Of a stretch of DNA of 64,000 bases, positions 47,186-58,058 are shown piece by piece. The translations under genes were made by a program, and so were the position numbers. The stretch covers positions 125,206-189,205 of the forward strand of contig NW_001799422.1 of NCBI RefSeq assembly GCF_000165425.1, in the 5' to 3' direction. Source of the DNA: Paramecium tetraurelia. Taxonomy: Eukaryota > Ciliophora > Oligohymenophorea > Peniculida > Parameciidae. Under the pieces are notes generated by a model. It ran no database searches and was not told the origin of the DNA. It worked only from the letters and a program-made list of their open reading frames with translations. Each line of letters begins with the position of its first letter. Position 1 is the stretch's first letter.

Positions 47186-48110
47186 ATGAAAATTCTACTT
47201 TTTGCACTCTCTATCATTTTAATAAGTGGAAATGAGTGTTCGTTAAAGAAATAAACTTGCAAAGACCAAAAGACTAAATAATAATGCATTGGTACAGACT
47301 GGAAAGCTTCATGGTGTCGTTGGGAAGATTCTTGTTTTACTTACAGTTATGCGTCTTGTTATTACTCCTTTAGTGAATAAGAGTGTTTAGAGAGGCCTGA
47401 TAATGAATGTTATTGGTAAAATGGGGAGTGCTTGACAAAGTATTAATCATAATATTCTTCAAAAGTGAAGTTAAATGTGAAAATATTAAGACCTATGAAA
47501 AATGTAGTCATATATCAAAGGGGTATACAGTATCTTGTACATGGAAGTATGGGCGTTGTCTAAATGTTGAGAAATGTTCTGAAATAACAGATTTCAAATA
47601 ATGCAGAAACGCTTATATGAAAGACAGGTATTGAAATTCATATTTTTAAAAGATGCCAGTATGTTATTAATAACGTAGCTTCTGATAAGGAGAAGGAGTA
47701 TATCTTTGCTGCAGATATTTTTGATTATAACAGTTGCAGAAATGAAGATTGCGTATTTAGCATACATTCTGATTGTCCTGAATTTAGAAATGGAAGAAGA
47801 TGCTTCTTAAAATCAGAATTATGCACATAATGTTCATATTAAACCAATGCGTTTGATTGTATATCCACCTAAAAATGCACTTGGCAAAATCATGAATGTT
47901 CAAATATTCTGTAATATTTAGTTACTATAATAATTTAGATGTTCTCAAATCACAAGTAAAAGATTGTGTAATGAATTCAGCTATTGCCAATATGATTTTA
48001 CTACTTAAAGTTGCTAGATTAAAAATAACGATAAGAAAAGTCATTGTTATAATTATAACATTCGATCTGATCCTGTAAAAACAAAATATAATAGTTTCTT
48101 TGGTTTATGA
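47186..48110 (+). CDS. Secreted Cys-rich protein with repeated C-x-W modules
   Basis: 281 aa. A signal peptide (MKILLFALSIILISG) is followed by about 36 Cys. A unit of 30-40 residues recurs: a Cys pair, then C-x-W plus 4-6 residues plus Cys. Examples are CRWEDSC, CYWQNGEC, CTWKYGRC, CTWQNHEC. Three introns (26 and 25 nt ending AAG, 28 nt ending TAG) leave 282 codons, and the Cys register is preserved only with them removed. No GPI-like hydrophobic tail and no TM at the C-terminus, so probably secreted or granule content. Resembles small ciliate surface/secretory Cys-rich proteins; function unknown. Confidence 0.8.
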
Positions 48111-48131
48111 AATCTTATATTTATATTAAAA

Positions 48132-49345
48132 TCATTAAAATTGCTATAAAATTTATTGCTTAGTTAAAGTAGGAAAGACAATTGAATCAGATGCTTTTTG
48201 GACAGTATTTTATCTTGTAGGAGTTAGAGCTTGACGATACGTAATTATTTATTGATTCTGCTATAATGGTTACAAATTTTATAATGATTTCTATTTATAA
48301 TATTCGCATTCTTGATTCTTCTTTTCCAAAAGGTGTGTTAAAGCTTGAAGTTGATTGGCCAATTCTAATAATTACTGATTCTAATGTTAATAATTCATCG
48401 GTTATTGTTATTGTAATTGATTAGATAATTATTATATCTATATTTAATATTGCTAAATTTATTGATTCTATTACTAAATCTGTTGCGACAGTAAATTAAA
48501 CTAATTTATTAAAAATACTTTACTTAATTGATGTAAGAATTTAAATCCTTTTGCAATTATTAATTTTGATTTCTAAGCAGTGAGTCTTCTTTACTTTTTT
48601 CATCCAAGATCTTCCTGAGAGCAAATAACTCATTTTCGTATGATTATTTTTGATTTAGTAATTATGTTTCTAAATTACTTATACGTTCTATATGATGTTG
48701 ATCCTTCATAGCCAATTCAGTTTCTTTTTATTTTTCTAATTATCTATACTTTTATTCCCAAATATTATCAGTGTTTTGAATAGGAGTGAAGTAGTTTTTT
48801 TGTTGTAGTGCCAATATCTGTTATCTCAAATCCTGAACCAATTATTATAAGTAAACTTTCTCTTGCATTTCTTCAATATTATTATTGCTTACGCTTCTAT
48901 AACTGTACTCGCGATTATTTTTGGGAGTGTGAGAATTATAAGAAGGTTATGGTTTTTAGCTTTAGATTCTTGATGAATACTTAATTTCTTCAATTTCTTG
49001 CTCGTATTATTGCTTCTGTTATTTTATTTCACTTTTTAATTTATTAATTTCTTCCTGTTATTCGTTGTTGACTTTTTATAAGTTCTGCTCCTATTCTTGC
49101 ATTCTTTTCTCGATTTGTTGTATTGTATTCCACAAATCAGGTTTGTGGTTGTTGTAATTTTATTTGTAATCCCTTATACTTGGTTTGAGATCCAGCATCT
49201 ATTCTAATTGTTCTCGATATTGTTCAGAAGAGCTCTACAAGATGTCATCGGTTAGAGTTTCATTATTTTACAATTGGCTGATTGGACTCTATTGTAATTT
49301 AGGACCCTTATGGGTTCGCTGAGAAGGAGGTGTTATTTTATACAT
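48132..49345 (-). CDS. Glutamine-rich coiled-coil protein
   Basis: 396 aa; one 23-nt intron leaves 397 codons. Residues 1-60 are polar with Pro/Ser; residues about 85-260 and 300-340 are coiled coil with many Gln (mostly TAA). The last 100 residues include a Gln/Asn-rich tract (QQQNQQIQQ, QQQQP). No catalytic motif. Likely scaffold; family unknown. Its stop is 21 nt from the stop of the convergent Cys-rich gene, leaving almost no room for 3' UTRs. Confidence 0.75.
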
Positions 49346-49372
49346 AAAGAAATTACTAATTATATTTATATA

Positions 49373-50328
49373 TCAAACAACCTCATAAGCCATTCCCATT
49401 CTCCTTAATTTGAGTCTCTGAAATTGCAAACCTTATTCTTCCTCCTTCTTTAAAACCCACTGAAACATTCTAAACATAATATACAATATTCCTGCGACAA
49501 ATGAAGCAAAATAAAGTTGCTCTCTTGACACTTCCAAATACACTCCCTTTCTGTGATAGGCTTCCACCTTTTCTTGATATTCTCTCATTTGTCTATCAGA
49601 TATGGGGATTAATGGAGTGTGTCTGAATTCTTCAACTGGTCTTAGTTTCAAAAATCTATGAGCGTGCTCGTTTTCGATTGTGCCAGGTATAGATATATTG
49701 AGTGCCCTATTCTCTCTGATTTCTTCCATGTATTTATTGTTATTCAGTAAAGCATAGGGTATGGCATCTTCTTTTAATGTTTCTTTCATCTCGCTTCTCA
49801 CTTCATAAAAAGGTCTGACTGCATTTCCATACAAGCCTTCTTTAAATTGTTAAATTGCATTTTCGTACTCTTAATAAGAAGTATGCTCATTCAATTTCAG
49901 AATATCAAACATCTTCATTGTCACTGTCTTGGGAGGTCTGCAAATTAATATTGACACAAATTCATTACTCCACTTTCTCCACTGTGAGATCCAATCCCAC
50001 ATTTTTTATAGGTAAACCATATTTTAATGGCAAATCTTATCTAGTGGGTTGTTTCGGTTCTTCTTTCGGAGTTATTTCTTATTGGGCCTTTTTTTGGATG
50101 ATATCCAATAGTTCATTGATATTGGATTTCTCATACAAGGAGTCGATTGTAACTTGATTATTCTGATTCTATTAGATGTTGTTTGCAGCAGACTCTTCCT
50201 CCTTAAAAAGTATTCTCGATATATCCTCTTCGGATAGTTTAGTGGAATCCTTATAAATTCTTGATTAACTATCATGAATACTTCTGGGAGGCGAATCTCC
50301 ATAATCTTCTATTTGTAAATAAGAGCAT
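49373..50328 (-). CDS. Probable mitochondrial single-pass membrane protein
   Basis: 300 aa; two introns (22 nt ending AAG; 31 nt ending CAG) leave 301 codons. The N-terminus MLLFTNRRLWRFASQKIYKD has the Arg/Ser-rich, acid-free start of a mitochondrial presequence. One TM segment near the C-terminus (LYFASFVAGILYIMFRMFQWV) is followed by KKEEE and a short tail. The central part is charged and globular (KLRPVEEFRHTPLIPI). Its start is inferred from intron phase; other starts do not join to the main frame. Not recognised; a ciliate-specific respiratory or import subunit is conceivable. Confidence 0.6.
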
Positions 50329-50405
50329 AATTAAATTATTAATAGAGATGAATTAGATATTGGTAACAATTTTCATAGATAAATATAGATAAAATCCAAA
50401 ATTAT

Positions 50406-51908
50406 TCATAAATCAATTAATTATAAGTGCAATTGATGCATTTCACAAAGTTACTTGAATCCCTTTAAATTAATTTCCCTATATGGGTCTTCGTCAATTT
50501 ATACCAGAACGACCTCAATAACATCAAATGTCTTTTTGTCCAACTCATCTAAGCTAAGATTATCTTTGCTTATGTATCCGTTCTTATCACTATCTAGTAG
50601 ATTGAAAATTCTCTAAATATTTAAATCAAATAATGATTATTAGCTTGATTACGATGGAATTCTCGTTTCAGATTGACTAAAAGAATTCTTGCTCTATAAT
50701 CGAGATTGCATTTTCTACAAATCCTAAGCAATCTGGATATCTTCGTATTCCTTCATTTCACTAACCTTCTTATAAGTAGAATCTTTATTGATACACGGTT
50801 TGAAAGTCACTTGATTTGAAGTTTAAATTTGGTACTCTTGTCTAATAAATAAAATTAGTTAGATTACTTTTTCTTCTCTATTCTTTTTTATTTTTCTTCA
50901 TGTTCTTTAACTAATTTATCTACCAATTTCTTTTGATATGATGCAGTGTGTTTAATTTCATTATTTTAAGGATTAGGATGGAATGGATGAATTTTAGAGA
51001 ATTCTCTATTTTAAAATTCTTCCTTCTTTTTCTTATCCTCCTTAGCTTAACAATAGAGTTTATCATGAATTGGAGTATTTGATCTATTTTGAGAATGATT
51101 TCTACTTGTGTCCGTGATTCTAGGTTAAAAAGGAGATTATTTTCTTTCCTATTCTTACATTTACATTCTTTGTTTTTCTTTCTTTTAATTCAAATCTAAC
51201 CCCTTTTAATACAATTGACTTCCAATATTATTAATAGAACAATCAGGTCTACTTAATTTCTTTTATTCAGCCATCTACCTGGATCTGGGAGAAATTAAAG
51301 GTTAAAAAGTAGCTTGTTGTTATTCCAATTAAGATTTTTAGAGTTTATGTTATTGAGCCTTTTCCTATTTGATTTTTTGCTTATCCAAGCCGTCTCGATA
51401 GAGTCTTTCATTAGTTGAGACTTTTTTATTATCGTTGAAAGCTAAAATAAATTTAAAATTATATACATCTGGCTGAACTAGGAACATTCCACAATACTGT
51501 ATTTTAAGTAACAGCACTAATTTACTTCAGATCGGTTTTTTTATTTATGATTTATTACCATTTTTCATAACTCTTTTAGGCTGAGTTTTAATTCTCATCA
51601 ACACTACTAGCCTAGGTTGTAATGCCAACCTCACTTTGCTAACTTGAACTAGGGTACAGTAATTGACGAGAAATGTCATTCTGACCAAAGCTGTCTCCAA
51701 ATCGAGGCGATGATTCTCTTTTCAATTGTTCATTTATTTGATTAATCAAATAGACAACGCAATCTTGTCCCAAGTAATGCTTTTAACAGAACACTCTAAC
51801 GATGTGTTCAATGTCCTCACCTTCATACACTCTTATTTCTTCATCTCGATCATTCATCTATAGACTAACAATGGCAATTGGCAAATGTTCTGTTTTAATT
51901 GAATACAT
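50406..51908 (-). CDS. Repeat-containing coiled coil with C-terminal EF-hand
   Basis: 483 aa; two introns (26 and 25 nt) leave 484 codons. Residues 1-60 may be a ubiquitin-like fold (KTEHLPIAIVSL..RVYEGEDIEHIV). The middle has three copies of a motif LYxxGLDxxKxK / LYxxAKEDKKKEE (NERLYRDGLDKQKIKQE, SQLYQKGLDLNQKKE, DKLYCQAKEDKKKEE), each followed by F-x-P-x-I-x-x-x-S (TFQPLISPRS, PFQPRITDTS). This LY-repeat is common in cilium and cortex proteins of alveolates. Near the C-terminus is one canonical EF-loop, DSDKNGYISKDN (position 12 is Asn, so affinity may be low). Probably cytoskeletal. Confidence 0.78.
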
Positions 51909-52114
51909 AATAATTATGCAATTTATTAATGTAATTAGTTTTATCAAGTTGTAATTTATTTGATTATTTCAAATAATTAAGTTCCTCATTTTAAAATAAA
52001 CCAAACTTGATAAATCAATTCGCCACTGTTACTAGTGTGTTCTTGTTACTCTCATTAAAACTTGAAGAGCGTGAGTATTTAAATAAATAATCAAAGACAT
52101 ATATTGAAAAATAC

Positions 52115-52859
52115 TCAACAACATCCCTCACTACTCTTTTTTGATTTACTCTGAGGTGTCTTCTGTTCTGACAGCACTACAGGGTCTGTTTCCACTTAAA
52201 CTACCTTCTTTGCTGTTTTAGATCCTATTGTGTGAAAAATATCTATTGATATCATGAGAATGCTGTACTTGCTACAATCTTGTTGAATGCAACATCTATA
52301 TTAGTCCCATCTAATGCTGAAGTTTCTATAAACCCTATCTTCTGTTATTCACAAAAGTTCGAAGCCTCATCTGTTCGCACAGCCTATATAATCATCAGGG
52401 CTTACTCTTTAATCAACTGCATCAGTTTTATTTCCAATCATTATAATTACAATGTTCCCGTCTGCATGTTCCTTTAACTCTGCTAGCCATTTTTCTGTGT
52501 TCTTGAAAGTGGGCTCTCTCGTTACGTCATAACAAATAAATGCTCCCACAGCTCCCCTATAATATGCATTTGTAATGGCTCTATATCTAAAATATAATTT
52601 ATTCGAAAACCTTACCTCTCTTAACCCGCAGTGTCCCATATCTAACACTTAACAGATTTCCCTGATTGTTGAAGTGTCTTCGTTGCAAATTCAACTCCAA
52701 TCGTTGGCTTCGACTCAAGTTGGAAATCATTATTGATGAATCTCTTTAAAATATTTGTTTTCCCCACTCCAGAATCTCCTAAAATGTTTAATCATCAAAC
52801 TCACCTATCAAAACAATCTTGAATAAGAAATCATACTCCTCATCATTTGTTCTGGTCAT
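52115..52859 (-). CDS. RAB11: Rab11-like small GTPase
   Basis: 213 aa Ras-superfamily GTPase of recycling-endosome and, in ciliates, contractile-vacuole or phagosome traffic. [20 protein letters not shown] start; P-loop GDSGVGKT; switch [10 protein letters not shown]; switch [21 protein letters not shown], which is Rab11-typical; [16 protein letters not shown]-terminal GCC for double geranylgeranylation. Four introns (26, 29, 22 and 26 nt, all TAG) leave 214 codons; one splits the AGQER motif. All nucleotide-binding residues are intact. The effector region contains no oddity. Confidence 0.95.
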
Positions 52860-53546
52860 TAATAAATAAATTTATAATATTATTCATATCCAAAAATTTC
52901 AAAAGAAACCCATTAAAAATCCTGCCAATTCCAACCTCTCGCAATCAATATCTTATTCTCATTTCATTTTTTTTGAGCATTTCAATTCTACCTTCTCAAT
53001 CTACTTAAAATAATTTTTAACTATTAGATAAATGTTTATTAAATATTTCCAATTCAACTAAGTGATCCTATAAAGCATTCAAATTTACAAACTAAGATTA
53101 CCAATTTGGCTATTAAAAAATAAATTTCCACATATAAAGTTAATACAATAATATGAAAATATTAACTAATTTGTACACAAACTTTTCTTATTTAATTTTA
53201 AATAATTACAAATTAAATCATTTGTTTTTGACAACAAATTAATTACAAACACATCTCCTTCCATTTCTTAATGCAATTTTTCCTAATTCTAAATATTTCA
53301 TTAGGATTTGGATTAATACATAGAAAGCATTTCTTTGAAATATAATTCAAAATTTAAAATGAACATTCTGTTTTGTTCAATAATATAATATTCTGTATTT
53401 TCATTATTCGTACATCTATAAAACTTTTATTTTATAAAGAGTTAAATAAAAGCTTATAGAAGATTCATTCTATAAATCTAATATAATTTAGAAAAAAATG
53501 ATAATTTGCATTTTCTAATTATTAATTAATTAATAATTAAATTAAT
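52860..53546. other. 687-nt stretch without a recognised gene
   Basis: Extremely AT-rich spacer upstream of the Rab11 start and downstream of the desaturase stop, including alternating TTAATTAAT around 53520. No supported gene. Confidence 0.5.
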
Positions 53547-55510
53547 TCAAATTAAATCTTATGATCCTAGAATTTTCAACAATCTATAGTGACTAATTAA
53601 AGCATCTAAAAATGATGGGAATTCAAAGTATCTAATTTATTTATCAATTTCATACTTGATATTGGCTTGCTTAGCTTTCACTTAAATAGTATTCTTTATT
53701 TCTTTGAGTCTGGTGTGTGCAAACTATGGGAATAAGTGATGTTCAATCTATACAATTACTCTTTATATTTACTTAATAGTTCAATCCACCAGATAGGTGA
53801 GTCCAAATAAAAGAATCAACAGCAAAATTAGAAGAATTTTAGATTTGCAATTTACCCCAATTTGTTTAATTGATATTTTGATTATCCACCACTCCAGCCT
53901 CTAGAGTCCAATGATTGACAGAAAAGTATAAAGCATAATTATAACTGTGAACTGCATTATACACAAACCACATTCCAAATGCCACCTTGTATGAAAATTT
54001 TATTGAAGGGTAAATCAATGTTAATGAAATCCATAAGAGTTTAACAATTATTTACAAAAAGACTTACAATTTAGAGACATAACCTCTTCTACAAGGAAAA
54101 TTGCTGAACCATTGCATTTCATCAAAAGTTCCAAAGACATCTGTGAAATTAACAAATGTATAAATAATCCAAATGTACAAATGTTAATATTTATGATACC
54201 AAAATCGTTGCTAAAGTGGATGCAATCTTATATATGGAAATGTAGTATCAAATGCTCTATCTAGTTCTAAGTGGTTGACACAACTGTGATGTCCAAAATT
54301 ATGGGATCTTCTGTACACTACACTAGTTGAAAAAGTGAGATCCAAAACATAACCAGCTAAAAATGATATTGTTTTATTGGATGAAAAGGCATAATGATTA
54401 CCATCATGCATAATATTCACATCAGCCTAATTATTGATTTACTAAATTACTTGTGCAGCTAAGAATCCTAATAAGATTGCAGATAATAAGGTGCAATAGT
54501 TGATATAATAATACAAACATGCTAGATATCCAGTTAAACAGAGGAATCCCTTTACAAATAAAATCCAATGATTTTGCCATTTATTTCTTGGAATCTTTTG
54601 CTCCACTTCTTCCTTTATATTTTAATAGAAATCATCATCATAAGAATAATATTATTAATGATCTCTGACCTTCCCTATCAGATATTTCTAAGGAGGCTCT
54701 TGCTTTGTCAAATTACTGGGATGATAAGAATACCAAAGGGCAGTGCAATCTCCACCTGCTCCGTCAAGGATCATATTACCACTAAATTAATTTAAACTTT
54801 AGTTACCCTGGGTGATATTATAGGAATTATGTAACATCATATATTTTATCTTTAATTACAATCCAACAATCATTAGGAGAATCATGTTTCACTATTTCAC
54901 ACCAACTAAATTCCTAAGTCTTTTATTTAATTTATCTTTGCTTCTCTTATTACCTCTAGTTTATTTATAAGAATCTTAAGGATTTTTATTCTCTTATACT
55001 AAGAATTTCACATACAATCACAAAACAGAAACTAATGGAAAATATACGTAATTTCATAGTGTCAGTCGGTAATGCAAATTTATCATATGCAATGATTGAC
55101 ACTGGTAATAAAAACATCATTTATGATAAAATGACAATATTGACAAATTTCCAGAGCACGTTTTATCTCCAAATAAAAATTTTGGGCAATAAATCTATAG
55201 CATATAACATAATCACTGAAATCTCCAATGTTTTCATTAATATCTGTCGTAAATATAGGTTTTCCTCTGATAGCATATCAATAGTAGGAAAGGGCCATAA
55301 GGAGGTACCTATTGCAAATTTTATTTTTAATATTGGCCATGCTGGTATTTTTATTTCAATCCATGGTACGAGCAACAAAATCATATGAAATAATAACAGC
55401 ATTATGAAAAACCCTCTGAAAACTCGATGACTGTGAACCATCAGAAACAGTTAAAAAGAGTTGCTGTACCTTTTGGTGAGGTTAAGAGTCGATATTTTCA
55501 AATCTCCCAT
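53547..55510 (-). CDS. Front-end desaturase with cytochrome b5 domain and an extra N-terminal membrane domain
   Basis: 629 aa in one frame after removing three introns (25, 24 and 25 nt). Residues about 200-290: cytochrome b5 domain with SWCEIVKHDSPNDCWIVI and YHPGG (heme His; interrupted by an intron in GG) and a later SYHPS. Then the desaturase: histidine boxes HDGNH, HNFGHH and QIEHH (Gln replaces the first His, the front-end signature), with four TM helices. Such enzymes make delta-5/6 polyunsaturated fatty acids or sphingolipid bonds in the ER. Unusually, about 200 residues precede the b5 domain, with four or five hydrophobic segments (GFFIMLLLFHMILLLVPW, FVNIVILSQMMFLLPVSII, IFSISFCFVIVCEIL). 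A start nearer the b5 domain is possible. Confidence 0.85.
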
Positions 55511-55706
55511 TTTAATAAGTATATAATTTATAATCAAAGCACATTTTTTGGCATTGAATCCTTTAATCTCAACTCAAAGGATCATTTTTAGATAGAATGT
55601 ATTAGCTACTTCAAATCAGAAATGATTTATAGAATTCATTTGATAAAATTGCAGAGTATTAATATTTTCTGATGGGTTGTTATAGACATTAATATGAATC
55701 CATAAT

Positions 55707-56032
55707 TCATTCTGGTTTATTTTCAAATTATGACTTTATATGATCGTGTAATGCTTTTTCTGCAATTTTGCTCTATTCATCTTACCAATGACCGACTACT
55801 GCAATTATAGGCAAAAAGGCTACTAACCCAACATTGTATAAAATATGCTTTGTAAATTTCTTTTTTGAGAATGCTTAATAAAATGAAGGTGTATACCTTT
55901 TACACATAATCCAGTTGTAAAAGTTAAAGCTAGAGCATTGGATAGCATTCTTAGTTATCCATATTAACGCAAATCTGGAAGGGTATCTTTAAAGCCTTCG
56001 TGATCATCCAAGTATTTATGTCTTGCCTTCAT
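55707..56032 (-). CDS. Small membrane protein, 100 aa
   Basis: One 23-nt intron (GTATACACC..AAG) leaves 101 codons. MKARHKYLDDHEGFKDTLPD start, then two weak hydrophobic segments (NALALTFTTGLCV; ILYNVGLVAFLPIIAVVGHW) and a charged C-terminal helix. It could be a small mitochondrial inner-membrane subunit. No family recognised. Confidence 0.55.
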
Positions 56033-56404
56033 AAATATAATTTAATTATTTTATCATAAATAGATTAAGTAAATTTAACACTAGTATTGTAATTGTATAA
56101 ATATTGCAGTCCTATTTTTAGATTCTTGAACTAATATAAAAATTAATTTAATGAATCAATTTTAAGTAAAATAGCTGGTGATTCTAATTTTAACTTAAAT
56201 TATAATTATTAATATCCTAATATATTTTCTGATAAAACGCATTGTAAAACAAGAAAAGAAGTGTCATAATTATATTTTTTAATGGGTGAACTCAAAACTT
56301 TCAGGCCATTTGACTTATGGCTTTTATTAATAGACTGTTGAATAACAGAATTGATATCAAGGATCGTATATATACATTTTAACTCGATAATGTAAAATTA
56401 ATAA
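56033..56404. other. 372-nt stretch without a recognised gene
   Basis: AT-rich spacer between two minus-strand genes; nothing recognised. Confidence 0.45.
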
Positions 56405-57191
56405 TCAATATCGCATGACCTAATTTAATTAGGATCCTTGTTACTAATACAAATATATTGGTACGAACATAGCACAAGGATAAGCCATTGGATATTAGAT
56501 AAACTAATTTTGATAAAATGGCATAAACAATTGCATGTTTTATTCTAAAGGAACTTGTTAATAATTGGTTTAAAACGAAGATTCTTATTTAATTGGATTA
56601 GTCATTTGTTTTTCTTACTTTTCCTCAGAAGTATTGGATTCATTTAACTTTTATTTTTTTTCAGGTACAATGTAATATGGGTTTTTAATGTTTAGATATT
56701 TGTTTCTTAGGTAGGAATAGAATCTATTTTTTATGCTATTTTCTGATCTGTTGTTTAAGTTCTTGCTAATCTGACTCCATTTACCACCAAGCTTTTTATA
56801 AGATTCTACTACTATTTCATCTTCTTCCTTAGTCCAAGGTTCATTATTAATATCTGGATGTAGTTAGTTAAGATAATGTTCTCTTATCTACTTCCCAGTT
56901 CTTTATGGAAGAAAAGAACTAATTTTACTCCAATGATAACCAAATTTTAGAAACTAAGTCTTTAAGTTTTTGATTTTCTTCTTCAGTCCATTACTTCCTT
57001 AACTTGAATCCTTTAATTCGTTTCCATCTCTATGCACATTATGATGGATTTCTTCCATCAATTCTTCTTGCCACCTCAATCCAATCTAAATTGTTGTTTT
57101 TTCTCAGTTCGGTCAATAATTCATCTTCCTTGGTGGTCCATGGTTTTCTTTATGGTATTGGTGTGTATGAATTTGATGATGAAATTGACAT
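56405..57191 (-). CDS. Three-repeat MYB transcription factor, frame interrupted by one base
   Basis: About 261 aa, R1R2R3 MYB of the c-Myb/MYB3R type that controls cell-cycle genes. R1 has PWTTKEDELL..WIEVARRI..QCAQRWKRI; R2 has QWTEEENQKL..HWSKISSFL..QIREHYLNQL; R3 has PWTKEEDEIV..KWSQISKNL..SIKNRFYSYL. The three regular Trp (or replacements) per repeat are present. The gene has no intron, but its length is 787, one more than a multiple of three. The extra base lies in an A4 run (plus-strand T, 56945-56948) in the middle of R2; both flanks are clearly MYB. The C-terminal 75 residues are Gln/Pro/Tyr-rich, activation-like. Either sequence error or real lesion. Confidence 0.85.
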
Positions 57192-58058
57192 TTATTTAAT
57201 TTTTGAAAATTAGAAGGAAAGGTTTATTAAAATGAATTCAGTTTTTTCTTTTATTCAGTTATTTCAAACTATCATCTTTTTAATTGATAAAAAGTTTATA
57301 AAATTTTTAGCTATTACAGCATCTTTTGATCCAAATTATTCAAATTACCACAAACCAAACTTCCAGATCTCCATTTTAACGGATTTCCCATACAAGTTAG
57401 TTCCGAAATATTAAAGTGAATTTTAAAATTTGGATCACAAAACTCTGAATTCCTATATATAATTTCACATATTTAAGTCTGTTTTCAAACTCTAAGTTAT
57501 GATTTCAGTCTTTTATGTATATTTATATATTTAATTTTAAGCAGGTATTTTGATGTAAATGTCATAAAAAGAAGAGTTAATAAAATAAAAATGCATGTAT
57601 TAACTCTAACTAATAGAATGAAGTAATTTAAATTTGAAAGATCATAATGAATGAAAATACAAAAAAAATGTAATAGGGTGGTCTTTAAATTCATTTAAGA
57701 GATTTAAACTTTTTAGAAATCTAAATAAACATGCTATAAATTGCTAGCTCATCTATATCAATTAAGATTGGAGTGAATCAGTTACAACTTTGATTGACTA
57801 TTTGAACTTTTCCAAATTTATGTTTATTACTAGTAACTAATAATTTCTTCTATACTGTCTTCCAAATTAATAACATTCATTTATAATATCATATGGAATA
57901 AGGAATTTTCATGTAGTATTAAAATATTAAGTATTAATTATTTTTGATACTTAATTTTACTAGTATTTGAAATAATATTTAGAAAATATTTACATTACTA
58001 AATCAGATAATAATAGAAGTTCATTAATATAATATCAATCAAAAATCTATTTTTTAAT
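57192..58058. other. 867-nt stretch without a supported gene
   Basis: AT-rich. Short open frames on both strands (for example minus 57497-57694, hydrophobic) lack introns, good starts or protein-like composition. Nothing called. Confidence 0.45.

Noticed and set aside
46964-47236. Hydrophobic plus-strand frame of about 90 codons before the Cys-rich gene
   Set aside because: It overlaps the signal peptide of the next gene in another phase, and its composition is that expected from AT-rich DNA with one stop codon.
55035-55388. Plus-strand open frame of 117 codons opposite the desaturase N-terminus
   Set aside because: It is antisense to a longer minus-strand frame that joins the cytochrome b5 domain without a break; no start context, introns or recognisable motif support it.
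57497-57694. Minus-strand hydrophobic frame of 65 codons
   Set aside because: No supporting intron, start context or charge pattern; lies in a long AT-rich spacer.
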